Below are positions 25,608 to 33,726 of a stretch of DNA of 64,000 nucleotides, in pieces. Made by a program: the position numbers and the translations under genes. The notes beneath the pieces were generated by a model. It had not been told where the DNA came from, did no database searches, and worked only from the letters and a program-made list of their open reading frames with translations. How positions within the stretch are numbered: the stretch's first letter is position 1; the number at the start of each line of letters is the position of its first letter. The DNA comes from Cyclobacteriaceae bacterium (GTDB taxonomy: Bacteria > Bacteroidota > Bacteroidia > Cytophagales > Cyclobacteriaceae): positions 178,552-242,551 of the forward strand of contig JAEUTZ010000006.1 in assembly GCA_016787725.1 (NCBI GenBank). The letters run 5' to 3'.

Positions 25608-27275
25608 CTATAGTAAATCATAGTCATCACTATTCATCATCCACTCGCTCAGCTTTTTATAGGAGACACTGCTCTTAAATTCGTCCAGTGACTTTGGTGC
25701 GATGGCCACGTTGTTAAAAAGTTCACTTTGTGCCTCATGAAACTTCTTAAGTTCCATGGGCAGAATGTCTTCCATGTTCGTTTGCTTATGCTTCATGAGG
25801 TAATAGTAATGTTTGCGCGCCAGCAATACCTGCTCAGGTGTTAATCGCGGTATCGTATGAAGTTTGTCCAGCAGAGTAAAATATTCCTGTTGTGTGTTTG
25901 TATCAATCGTGAAGCCTCGTCCATTATAACGACCGGTGCCTGCCAATACTGAGGGTATGCCAAAACAAGGAAACTCCATGCCTACCGTTCCGTTTACCGT
26001 GAGCACATAATCCACCACCGGAAATAAAGAGTGTGTGTTGATATCGGTATCGGCCCTCATGATAATAACATGTTCAGGCAATGGATCCAGTTGCTTTAAT
26101 AATCTGATTTCCGATTCTTCCTTTTTCTCCTCCCGCTGCAATTTAAATGCATTGAAAGGATGAAGTTTCACCACCCAATTGATGTCGGAGCAATTAGTAG
26201 CCACATATTTAACAGTTTCAAAAAGCCAGCGCTCGTAGTCGCCAAAAATACACGTACCATAAAAGAAAGCCGCATCCCAGGCTATGTGTGAAAAAATAAT
26301 AGCCGTTTTTTTTGACGGGTCAAGCCCTAGTTGTTTCCGAACCTCATCGGGATCCTTTTTCACTTTACCAAACTGCAATCTCCTTGTATCGGAAAGTGAA
26401 TCTGCCTTATACCTTCCCTCAAACTCTTCCTTTAACAACCTCTCATGTTCATCTGTCCAGGGTAAGTTCTTCACATGATCCCATGTGTTTGCTGAAATAG
26501 AAAAGTAATGTTCATTCTTATTTTTTGTATCGTGTCTTTTAAACACCCAGGCGCCCTTCTGTTGCCCAAAATCATGCACAATGCAATCAACACCCTGGTG
26601 AAGTGCTGATTCAAAAATGCCTCCGTTGGGTACATAACCGGAATCACGCACGAGCATCTTTTTAACCGGGTACTGTGTCAACATTTCTTTGGCAGCTAAC
26701 ACACTAATGAGTGCTCTCCGAAAGTAGAATCGCAATGCATCCTGGGTTTCCTGATCGTTGATATCTAACTGACCTTCTAATCTTTTACGGCACACCATGG
26801 ATAATGCATGTTTCCCAATATCTACATGCTCGTATCTCAATGAAATCAAGGTATCAATATCAATAAAGGGCGGAAACAACTCCGACACTAATTGATCTAC
26901 CCGTCCGAGGTCAACATGCTTTGCTTCGAAGTCATCCCAAAAAAGAAAATCGTTAATTCCCAATAACCGGTAGTACTCAAATGCAACGGCATTGCCTCGA
27001 TAGGTTACAATCAGCGTCTTATACCCGGCAAGTTGGGCCATCTTAGCAATTACTGTATGCAGCTTTGCATACATCGGCACTTTCGTAAAACTCAATACAA
27101 CAAAGAAACCTTTCGTGGCCAGTGAATCAGAACCAAGCTGCCCCCACTGTCGGGTTGCTATTCTGGTAAGCTTGATGTCATCGCGGACTTCATTTCTAAA
27201 ATTCCTGTACTTTTCATCCCTGAAATAGCGTAGTTTTTTTGCTAAAAAACGATATACCTCAACTCGAATACTCAT
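25608..27275 (-). CDS. Capsule-polysaccharide-type transferase (KpsS/KpsC-like fold), candidate nonulosonate or Kdo transferase
   Basis: About 555 residues with no membrane segment. The C-terminal half contains KTAIIFSHIAWDAAFF, WVVKLHPFNAF (the HP motif), VDYVLTVNGTVGMEFPCFG and IPSVLAGTGRYNGRG, a pattern shared with Capsule_synth (PF05159) proteins and other GT-B transferases that use CMP-activated ulosonic acids. It is immediately downstream of the CMP-nonulosonate synthetase fusion, so transfer of that sugar is a reasonable guess. The family call rests on short motifs, and the N-terminal 250 residues are not recognised. ATG at 27275 is preferred to TTG at 27284. Confidence 0.5.
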   Translation of the reverse strand: MSIRVEVYRFLAKKLRYFRDEKYRNFRNEVRDDIKLTRIATRQWGQLGSDSLATKGFFVVLSFTKVPMYAKLHTVIAKMAQLAGYKTLIVTYRGNAVAFEYYRLLGINDFLFWDDFEAKHVDLGRVDQLVSELFPPFIDIDTLISLRYEHVDIGKHALSMVCRKRLEGQLDINDQETQDALRFYFRRALISVLAAKEMLTQYPVKKMLVRDSGYVPNGGIFESALHQGVDCIVHDFGQQKGAWVFKRHDTKNKNEHYFSISANTWDHVKNLPWTDEHERLLKEEFEGRYKADSLSDTRRLQFGKVKKDPDEVRKQLGLDPSKKTAIIFSHIAWDAAFFYGTCIFGDYERWLFETVKYVATNCSDINWVVKLHPFNAFKLQREEKKEESEIRLLKQLDPLPEHVIIMRADTDINTHSLFPVVDYVLTVNGTVGMEFPCFGIPSVLAGTGRYNGRGFTIDTNTQQEYFTLLDKLHTIPRLTPEQVLLARKHYYYLMKHKQTNMEDILPMELKKFHEAQSELFNNVAIAPKSLDEFKSSVSYKKLSEWMMNSDDYDLL

Positions 27276-27290
27276 TTCTGTCAACGCCTG

Positions 27291-28460
27291 TTATTTTGCC
27301 CTACACACCATATTTACTACTTCCCTAAATGCCCCCTCCCCTCCCTGGCTTTGAAGCTTGAGTATTTTTGGTACTGATTTTATTTTTTCAACCGCATTGG
27401 CAGGACACGCGGCCAGGCCTGCGTTTAGTAGTAAATCTAAATCATTCACATCATCCCCGATATAAGCAACCTGATCAAGCGTAAACCCGCAAAGGGTGCA
27501 TATTTCCTTTGCAATCGAAAGTTTATCCTGCACACCCTGGTAGAGAAAATCGGCTTTAATTTTTTTTGCCCTGCGCTCCACAATTGATGTATTCTCCGAA
27601 GTGATGATGGCTGTTTTAATTCCATTCATTCTCAGAATTTCAAATCCCCTCCCATCTTGTGTGTTGAATTTTTTATACTCCTCGCCATGCTCACCATAAT
27701 ACATGCCTGCATCTGTTAACACACCATCCACATCGGTCATCACGATTTTGATGTTGCTGTAATCCGGTGCTTTATCCTTTAGAATAAGCTCATTCATTAA
27801 TGATTCACAAATCACCCAATCATGGGGTTCGTCCAACTCATACCCGGTAAACTCTTCCATTTCATAAACAGCAATAGAACCTGATAATCTGTTTTGATCA
27901 CGGAGGACATTACCAACCGTGTTTACATAGAGTGCACCATTCTCCATAAAAAGTCCCTGATAGTCTTGTCTCCTGAGACGCTTTCTAAAATCATAGTTCA
28001 ATGGCGTTCCATCCTTATTCCAAAAGAAACGTTTTGATAAGCAACAAGACAACAACGAATCGGCTTTTGAAGATTGAAGCAGCGCTATAGCTTCGTTTAC
28101 ATTTACACTCGTAAGAAACGGGTTGGTTGCCTGAACCAATAAAAAGAGATCATTGTTTGCTTGTGGATGCTTTGATAAAAATTCCATCATCACACTTTCT
28201 GTTGACGAGCGATCCTGCGCATTCAGGGAATCACGCTCATACAGTTTTACTTTTGAAAAATTAAAGGTCTTTACGCAATCCATTATTTCTTTACAATCGG
28301 TTGCTACGTAAACAACATCCACCGAAGCGCTCTCCTGAAGGGCTTGAACTGACCAAAAGAGCAGTGGTTTTCCACAAAACTCTTTTATATTCTTAAGTGG
28401 TATTGATTTACTCCCGCAACGCACCGGAATAAACCCAATCACCTTTGCAGTCTTATTCAT
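27291..28460 (-). CDS. neuA: CMP-nonulosonate synthetase fused to KDO8P-phosphatase-like HAD domain (cassette B)
   Basis: The 389-residue protein has two domains. Residues 1 to about 225 are an acylneuraminate cytidylyltransferase (FIPVRCGSKSIPLKN, LLVQATNPFLT). Residues 236-389 are a KdsC-like HAD phosphatase with MTDVDGVLTDAGMYYG (DVDGVLTD at 243-250), IITSENTSIVERRA and YIGDDVNDLDLL, so the nucleophile and metal residues are kept. This layout parallels animal CMAS, and the phosphatase domain would fit a pathway passing through a 9-phosphate. It clusters with a NANS-like synthase at 29142. Stop lies 15 nt before the capsule-type transferase. Confidence 0.85.
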   Translation of the reverse strand: MNKTAKVIGFIPVRCGSKSIPLKNIKEFCGKPLLFWSVQALQESASVDVVYVATDCKEIMDCVKTFNFSKVKLYERDSLNAQDRSSTESVMMEFLSKHPQANNDLFLLVQATNPFLTSVNVNEAIALLQSSKADSLLSCCLSKRFFWNKDGTPLNYDFRKRLRRQDYQGLFMENGALYVNTVGNVLRDQNRLSGSIAVYEMEEFTGYELDEPHDWVICESLMNELILKDKAPDYSNIKIVMTDVDGVLTDAGMYYGEHGEEYKKFNTQDGRGFEILRMNGIKTAIITSENTSIVERRAKKIKADFLYQGVQDKLSIAKEICTLCGFTLDQVAYIGDDVNDLDLLLNAGLAACPANAVEKIKSVPKILKLQSQGGEGAFREVVNMVCRAK

Positions 28461-28463
28461 TAT

Positions 28464-29132
28464 TTAAAATTCATTTTTTACGATAAAGGAAGGGACCTGA
28501 TAAAAGGGAAGTTTTTTAATCTCTACATCTTTACCGGCAAAAAAATCATCGACTGCTTTGGTCTCACCCGGGAAAGTTCCATAGTCGTCAAAAACGATTA
28601 ACCCCCCTTTTACCACGTGTTTATAAAATGTGTTCAAAATGGTTACAGCCGGCTCATATACATCTGTATCAATGTGAAGGAAAGCGATTTTAAGCTGAGG
28701 GTGTTTTTTCACGTAATCAGGAACTGTATTATTAATATTTCCTTTTACAAGTTCAATATTTTTTAACCCTTTAAATTCAAAAACTTTTTCAAGCTCATCA
28801 ATCTGTATACTTTCATCTCCTGCTGAGGAAATGAACTTGTCTAAGAATTGTTTGTCATCTTTAAAATTTGTGTCCGGGAACTTTCCGAAAATATCAAATC
28901 CTATTATTTTCCGCGAAAAGGGGTTCTCCAGAAGTTCACGAAAGGTTGCCAGTCGTTGCAACGAATTGCCTTTAAAAACACCACACTCAATAATTTGTCC
29001 AGGAAGATCCACGATCCGTTTATACAACTCATAGTGGGCCAAAAATTTACCCATTCTATCAATCTGACTGGTTACGTAAAAGCCATTCTCGTAGAAAAAG
29101 CTTTTTTCAGTATCGAACTCGTTTAGTATCAT
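28464..29132 (-). CDS. TylF/MycF-like methyltransferase
   Basis: About 222 residues: GQIIECGVFKGNSLQRLA as SAM motif I, IIGFDIFGKFPDT as strand 2, and LHIDTDVYEPAVTILNTF with GGLIVFDDYGTFPGE as the metal-binding Asp pairs of the TylF/MycF sugar O-methyltransferases. A sugar hydroxyl is the probable target. It lies inside cassette B between synthase and CMP-synthetase, so it may methylate the nonulosonic acid or a co-polymerised sugar. ATG at 29132 is preferred to TTG two codons upstream. Confidence 0.8.
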   Translation of the reverse strand: MILNEFDTEKSFFYENGFYVTSQIDRMGKFLAHYELYKRIVDLPGQIIECGVFKGNSLQRLATFRELLENPFSRKIIGFDIFGKFPDTNFKDDKQFLDKFISSAGDESIQIDELEKVFEFKGLKNIELVKGNINNTVPDYVKKHPQLKIAFLHIDTDVYEPAVTILNTFYKHVVKGGLIVFDDYGTFPGETKAVDDFFAGKDVEIKKLPFYQVPSFIVKNEF

Positions 29133-29141
29133 CTTCAAAAT

Positions 29142-30008
29142 CTATTTTCTGTATTTCAGTTTTTGACGCTGAACCTCTTCAATGTCAAGAATTTCCTTTT
29201 CCTTATAGTGCAGAGATTTATAGGTTGCCTGCAGGTTTCTCACCAGTTTACTTAAACCGGTTGGCTCAAGGGAAGCGGCATGATCGGTACCTTTCCATGT
29301 TCTGTCTTTTGTAAAGTGCCGTTCAATCCAGGTGGCTCCCAATGTATAAGCAGCCACGTCAATTGCAATTCCCAAGTGATGTCCCGAAAAACCAACCGAA
29401 CCAATTGTTGAACCATGTGACGATGATAATTTGGATATTTCAAGCAAGCACACATCCTCAAAAGGAACCGGGTAGCCTGATGTACAAGAATAGATAACGA
29501 GTCTGTTATTTTGTCCCTTGTCTTTAAAAAAAGATACTACTGAATCAGTTTCAGCATGTGTAGTCATTCCGGTTGAAATGTGAACATCCCCTTTATATGT
29601 ATCGCGTAAAAGAGCCAACATCTCAAAATTATTATTGCATGCCGAGGGAACTTTAATAAAGGAAGGATTCAACTCAATAATTTCCTTTGCGGATGTGTTG
29701 TCCCATACAGATGTAGAATACGTTATGCCTAAACTTTCACAATATTTTTTTAACTCGGCATGTTCATCAATGTCAAACTCCAGATAGTTTCTATGTTCGC
29801 CATAGGTACTCCCAAAAGAGTTTGACGGGTTGGGGTGAGGGGCATTGTATTGCTCCTCTGTCAGTAATTCTTTAGGGTTTCTCTTTTGAAACTTGGCCAC
29901 GTTGGCACCGCACTCCTTAGCAAGCTTAATGAGCTCTTTAGCAATTTCGAATTGCCCCATATGATTACATCCGATTTCAGCAATTACCTGTGGGTTTTTA
30001 TAAACCAT
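29142..30008 (-). CDS. neuB: NANS-like nonulosonate (9-phosphate) synthase lacking the SAF domain (cassette B)
   Basis: 288 residues, an NeuB-type TIM barrel: VIAEIGCNHMGQFEIA, NVAKFQKRNPKEL, STYGEHRNYLEF, GMTTHAETDS, GFSGHHLGIAI and WIERHFTKDRTWKGTDHA. The FQK, YGEH, LEF and TWKGxDHxASLEP stretches resemble animal sialic-acid-9-phosphate synthase more than the synthase at 20231. The protein ends at the barrel; the usual C-terminal SAF domain is absent. It would condense PEP with a (probably phosphorylated) hexose-type aldehyde. It is followed at once by a methyltransferase and the CMP-synthetase/phosphatase fusion. Confidence 0.82.
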   Translation of the reverse strand: MVYKNPQVIAEIGCNHMGQFEIAKELIKLAKECGANVAKFQKRNPKELLTEEQYNAPHPNPSNSFGSTYGEHRNYLEFDIDEHAELKKYCESLGITYSTSVWDNTSAKEIIELNPSFIKVPSACNNNFEMLALLRDTYKGDVHISTGMTTHAETDSVVSFFKDKGQNNRLVIYSCTSGYPVPFEDVCLLEISKLSSSHGSTIGSVGFSGHHLGIAIDVAAYTLGATWIERHFTKDRTWKGTDHAASLEPTGLSKLVRNLQATYKSLHYKEKEILDIEEVQRQKLKYRK

Positions 30009-30094
30009 ATTGATTTAAAATTAAAAATGAAAAGATAATATTGTTTCTATATATTGGTTTTCAACTCCCTTCGCAAGTTCTTCAGATTCAATTT

Positions 30095-30892
30095 TTATTG
30101 TACTTTAATCACAAATCGTTGGAGCACGGCATCCCATTCGGGCACTAGGTTTTGAGGTGTGCAAATTTCATCAACGGCTTTAGCTACACCGGGCCATTTC
30201 TCCTTCTCATGCAATTCATCAAACACAATAATTGAGCCTTTTACCATACGGGGTAAACAATGCGTCAGGGCATCTCTTGTACTTTCATACAAATCAGCGT
30301 CTAAATGTAAGAAGGCGATTTTATCCGGTAAATTGTAAGAGAGTGTTTGATTAAAGAACCCCTTCACAAGAATCACATCTTTTACACTGTTACCTATGGA
30401 ACGAGAACCTTCCCCATCCTGATCGCTCTGCACCACATACTGTATCATTTCTGGGGTTACATCATCCCAGCCGGAAATTTTTTCTGTTTTCACAACCCGG
30501 GTTCCAAAGTCTTCAGGAGAGGCTACCGGAAATCCTTCAAAAGAATCAAATCCATAAACCTTCTTATTTAACTTATAAAAAGTATTGGCATACACAAAAA
30601 CAGTTAGGAATCTGCCTCTTCCAACACCACACTCAACAATGTCACCCTGGACTTTATCCAGCGAAGCCAACAGCGAAACAAAACCGTGTATCCTTATTAC
30701 TTCATGAGAATACAACATAGGATACGATTTAAAAAATCGATCAAAAATTCTCCTCCGTATTTTATAAGCTTCTACAGAGTCTGTATTTTGTAAAACGCTC
30801 TGAACAACAGAAAGGCTAAGACTTACCCGGTCACCCGATGAAAAGAAGTTGACTACCTTTCTGATTAAGGTATATAAAGCTTTACTTAGCAT
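30095..30892 (-). CDS. TylF/MycF-like methyltransferase
   Basis: 265 residues with GDIVECGVGRGRFLTVFV (SAM motif I), VYGFDSFEGFPVASPED, and FLHLDADLYESTRDAL plus GSIIVFDELHEKEKWPG, the two acidic metal sites of TylF/MycF enzymes. The N-terminal 60 residues form a basic helical extension. Sugar O-methylation is inferred. It overlaps the pyruvyl transferase end by 11 nt; 86 nt of AT-rich DNA separate it from the cassette B synthase. Confidence 0.8.
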   Translation of the reverse strand: MLSKALYTLIRKVVNFFSSGDRVSLSLSVVQSVLQNTDSVEAYKIRRRIFDRFFKSYPMLYSHEVIRIHGFVSLLASLDKVQGDIVECGVGRGRFLTVFVYANTFYKLNKKVYGFDSFEGFPVASPEDFGTRVVKTEKISGWDDVTPEMIQYVVQSDQDGEGSRSIGNSVKDVILVKGFFNQTLSYNLPDKIAFLHLDADLYESTRDALTHCLPRMVKGSIIVFDELHEKEKWPGVAKAVDEICTPQNLVPEWDAVLQRFVIKVQ

Positions 30893-31958
30893 AGCGCATT
30901 AAGGATTCACAAAATTCTTTTTGCTTAACAGCAACTGGACGAACAGCATCAAATCGATTACGCCTTGTTTCCTGATTCTCTGCTTGGTATTGTTCAAGTA
31001 CCCGATCAACCAATGCGGTAGCTGCGATGGAAGAAGGATCAATCAAGTCCACCATTTTTAGTCCACCATCATTGTTAAACAAACTAAAACTATCCGTGTA
31101 CTTTACCCGGTTGTCAAGCTCAATCGGAAGCACACCCATTGAAAGTGAAAAAATGCCTGGATGCATTCTCATACTGACTAAAACCCTAGCTTGCGACAAC
31201 ACGCGGTTGAATTCATTGAAATTGTTTGCATACTCCCGGTATTCAACTAAGCTTTTTCTCGAAGCTATCCATCCTCTGGTTACCGGATAATCATCTTCAG
31301 ATACCGCATAAACAATTACCTTGATACCCTTACTCAATAAATTATCTATTAAAACTTCCAGTTTTTTCCGTATCTCAAAGTCTTCAGAAAATAAGTGATA
31401 CGCAGAAGGTCTTATCGATCGGGGTACGATTACAATGTAACCTTGATCAGGAACAGGAGTTTCAAACTCAAGATTGAGAAGATATCCCAGGTCTCCACAA
31501 ATTGACGATTCAACTCCCAATTTCTTAAGTGTTTCAAATGAGTACGTTCCCCTAACAGCTCGTACAGGGCTTTGCTTTAGAATATTTATCCATCGATTTA
31601 CCAAGGATTCATTTTTGGGTAAATCACCAACTCCTGTTCCCATAAAAATAGGTACAGACCCATTTTGAATCATGATCTCACACTTCCGCAAGATATCCTC
31701 TGAAAACATCAACGTTCCTCCACCTACTAAAAAATAGTGATGTCGGGCAGCTGCCAATTTTACGTAACGCCCGCGATCGGGTATTGTGGATGAGAACGAT
31801 TTGAAAGGAAGGTACTTTTTTGCCAGGTTAAAGAGTTCAACATCACCCAGATTGCTATTGGCTGGATAGCCCATGTAGGGAACTGTTCCCCAAACATAGT
31901 CCTGTAATGATCTGACAAGCAGATTCGTATTAAGTTTTACGGAATTAAAAATTTGCAT
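30882..31958 (-). CDS. Polysaccharide pyruvyl transferase family protein
   Basis: About 359 residues. GYPANSNLGDVELFNLA, HHYFLVGGGTLMFSED and SMRMHPGIFSLSMGVLPIEL are hallmarks of the PS_pyruv_trans family (CsaB/WcaK-like, GT-B-like fold). It would attach a pyruvate ketal from PEP to a sugar, adding an acidic group to the surface polymer; some members instead act as sulfate- or lactate-type transferases. ATG at 31958 (TGATG with the exporter stop) is preferred to TTG one codon earlier. Confidence 0.8.
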   Translation of the reverse strand: MQIFNSVKLNTNLLVRSLQDYVWGTVPYMGYPANSNLGDVELFNLAKKYLPFKSFSSTIPDRGRYVKLAAARHHYFLVGGGTLMFSEDILRKCEIMIQNGSVPIFMGTGVGDLPKNESLVNRWINILKQSPVRAVRGTYSFETLKKLGVESSICGDLGYLLNLEFETPVPDQGYIVIVPRSIRPSAYHLFSEDFEIRKKLEVLIDNLLSKGIKVIVYAVSEDDYPVTRGWIASRKSLVEYREYANNFNEFNRVLSQARVLVSMRMHPGIFSLSMGVLPIELDNRVKYTDSFSLFNNDGGLKMVDLIDPSSIAATALVDRVLEQYQAENQETRRNRFDAVRPVAVKQKEFCESLMRYAK

Positions 31959-33718
31959 CAACTCAATTTTTGCAGACGCACATAATGATTGAATAAACCT
32001 TTTTCATCATTCATTAGATTTTCATAAGTTCCTTTTTCTATGATTTTACCCGCATTCATTACATAGACTAAGTCAGCGTTCTTGATCGTAGAGAGACGAT
32101 GGGCTACAATGATAGTAGTAATTCTGCCTTTCAGATTATCGATACTTAGCTGGATTATTTTTTCAGATTCGGTATCCAACGAGCTCGTGGCCTCATCCAT
32201 GATCAGTATTGACGGCATTTTATATAACTCGCGGGCAATGGCAATTCGCTGCCGTTGTCCTCCTGATAATTTTATTCCTCTTTCTCCTAATTGCGTTTCA
32301 AGTCCGTTAGGGAGCAAGTGTAAGAACTCATCACAACGCGACCATGCAATTGCCTGGTTTAGAGAAATAACGTCATGTTCAGGTCCATTGTGCATGGTAA
32401 TGTTTTCCAGAACAGATCCGTCAAACACCATACTTTCCTGCGTAATATAACCAACCTGACTGCGCCAGGCATTTGTGGCTAAATCAGTATACTGTCTACC
32501 GTCCAAAAGAATGTTTCCCTGATCAGGCTTTAATACTCCTGCTATAATATCGACTAACGTGGTTTTACCTGCACCCGAACTGCCTACAAATGCCACCATT
32601 TTGTTAGCGGGAATTTTCACAGAAACATCCTGAAGAATTGTCAGATTATTTATAACAACGCTAACTCGCTCTAGAGAAATACTTTTAGTAAAAATTAAAT
32701 CTTTCCGACCGGAGTCAGTTTCTCCAAAAGCTGAAAATTCCTTTACAAGTTTCGTGACTGCCTCAATACTGCCGACACCTGAATAGAACATCTGCTTTCG
32801 CGACTGAAATTGTGACAACGTGCCAGAGGCACGATAGCCAATGGCCAGAATAATTAATATTATTTCGATTGGCTCCTGTATTACATAATAGTTAATAAGC
32901 CAGAGCAAGCCAATCATGATCAAAATTACCACCTCCTGTATAACATTTGGAATGCCGTTCACCAGGGTGTTACGAAACTGAATACGCGCTGATTGTACTG
33001 TTGTTGTTTCAAGCTTTTTACCAAAAAAATCAAAACGTGCGGTGCTTTTTAAGTACTTAAAATAACTGACCATTTCAATAAGCTTGGCATTGTACTCACG
33101 GTTATACGTAATAATGGAGCGCGACAGGCCCTTTGTTATAGAGTTCAACAAGCGGTAAATCTGATTAAAGCTTAGACCAAGTAAGACTAACACCAGGCTT
33201 GACTTCCAGCTATTCAAAACAATCAACACCGCATAGCCAACCAGAATAAACAAAAAACTAATCGATTCAACGTAGGCTTTTTGAGTTGTTGCATATTTGG
33301 TTGCTTCACCCGTTGTCGTATTTAATAAGTGACCGGTTTTTACGGTAGTATAATGCCTGTAGTCTAAACTGATAATTAATTTAACCAGTTGCGACCGGAG
33401 TTTTAATACAAAATCGGCACTGATTTGAGCTGATAATACTAAATGCACGTACCGAAGAATAAGCTTAGCGACAAAAACAAAAAAAATCAGGTAAAATATT
33501 GTCCAGGGTGAAAAATCAAAACCCAAATCAATCAACAGTGATGAAATCACATTTTCTGATTCAACTCCGGCCCCTGAAATTAAATTGACTGCAAATGGGA
33601 TTATCAATGACAGACCAACCGCATCCAATATCCCGACCAGGGGAGACAATAGAATAATTAACCAAAGCTTCTTACCAGTGTACTTGTAAAAATTAAGCCA
33701 GTATTGAACAATGAACAT
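31958..33718 (-). CDS. ABC exporter (PglK/MsbA-like flippase), fused permease and ATPase
   Basis: 586 residues: an N-terminal membrane domain with about six helices (residues 1-320) and a C-terminal ATPase with Walker A GSSGAGKT, signature LSGGQRQRIAIARE, Walker B ILIMDEATSSLD and the switch His in IIVAHRLSTI. The layout fits ABC half-transporters that flip lipid-linked oligosaccharides (PglK) or lipid A (MsbA). In this locus it probably carries the undecaprenyl-linked repeat unit or finished chain across the inner membrane; no Wzx-type flippase is seen in the window. 8 nt downstream of the Wzc-like gene. Confidence 0.85.
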   Translation of the reverse strand: MFIVQYWLNFYKYTGKKLWLIILLSPLVGILDAVGLSLIIPFAVNLISGAGVESENVISSLLIDLGFDFSPWTIFYLIFFVFVAKLILRYVHLVLSAQISADFVLKLRSQLVKLIISLDYRHYTTVKTGHLLNTTTGEATKYATTQKAYVESISFLFILVGYAVLIVLNSWKSSLVLVLLGLSFNQIYRLLNSITKGLSRSIITYNREYNAKLIEMVSYFKYLKSTARFDFFGKKLETTTVQSARIQFRNTLVNGIPNVIQEVVILIMIGLLWLINYYVIQEPIEIILIILAIGYRASGTLSQFQSRKQMFYSGVGSIEAVTKLVKEFSAFGETDSGRKDLIFTKSISLERVSVVINNLTILQDVSVKIPANKMVAFVGSSGAGKTTLVDIIAGVLKPDQGNILLDGRQYTDLATNAWRSQVGYITQESMVFDGSVLENITMHNGPEHDVISLNQAIAWSRCDEFLHLLPNGLETQLGERGIKLSGGQRQRIAIARELYKMPSILIMDEATSSLDTESEKIIQLSIDNLKGRITTIIVAHRLSTIKNADLVYVMNAGKIIEKGTYENLMNDEKGLFNHYVRLQKLS

Positions 33719-33726
33719 GAAAAGTA

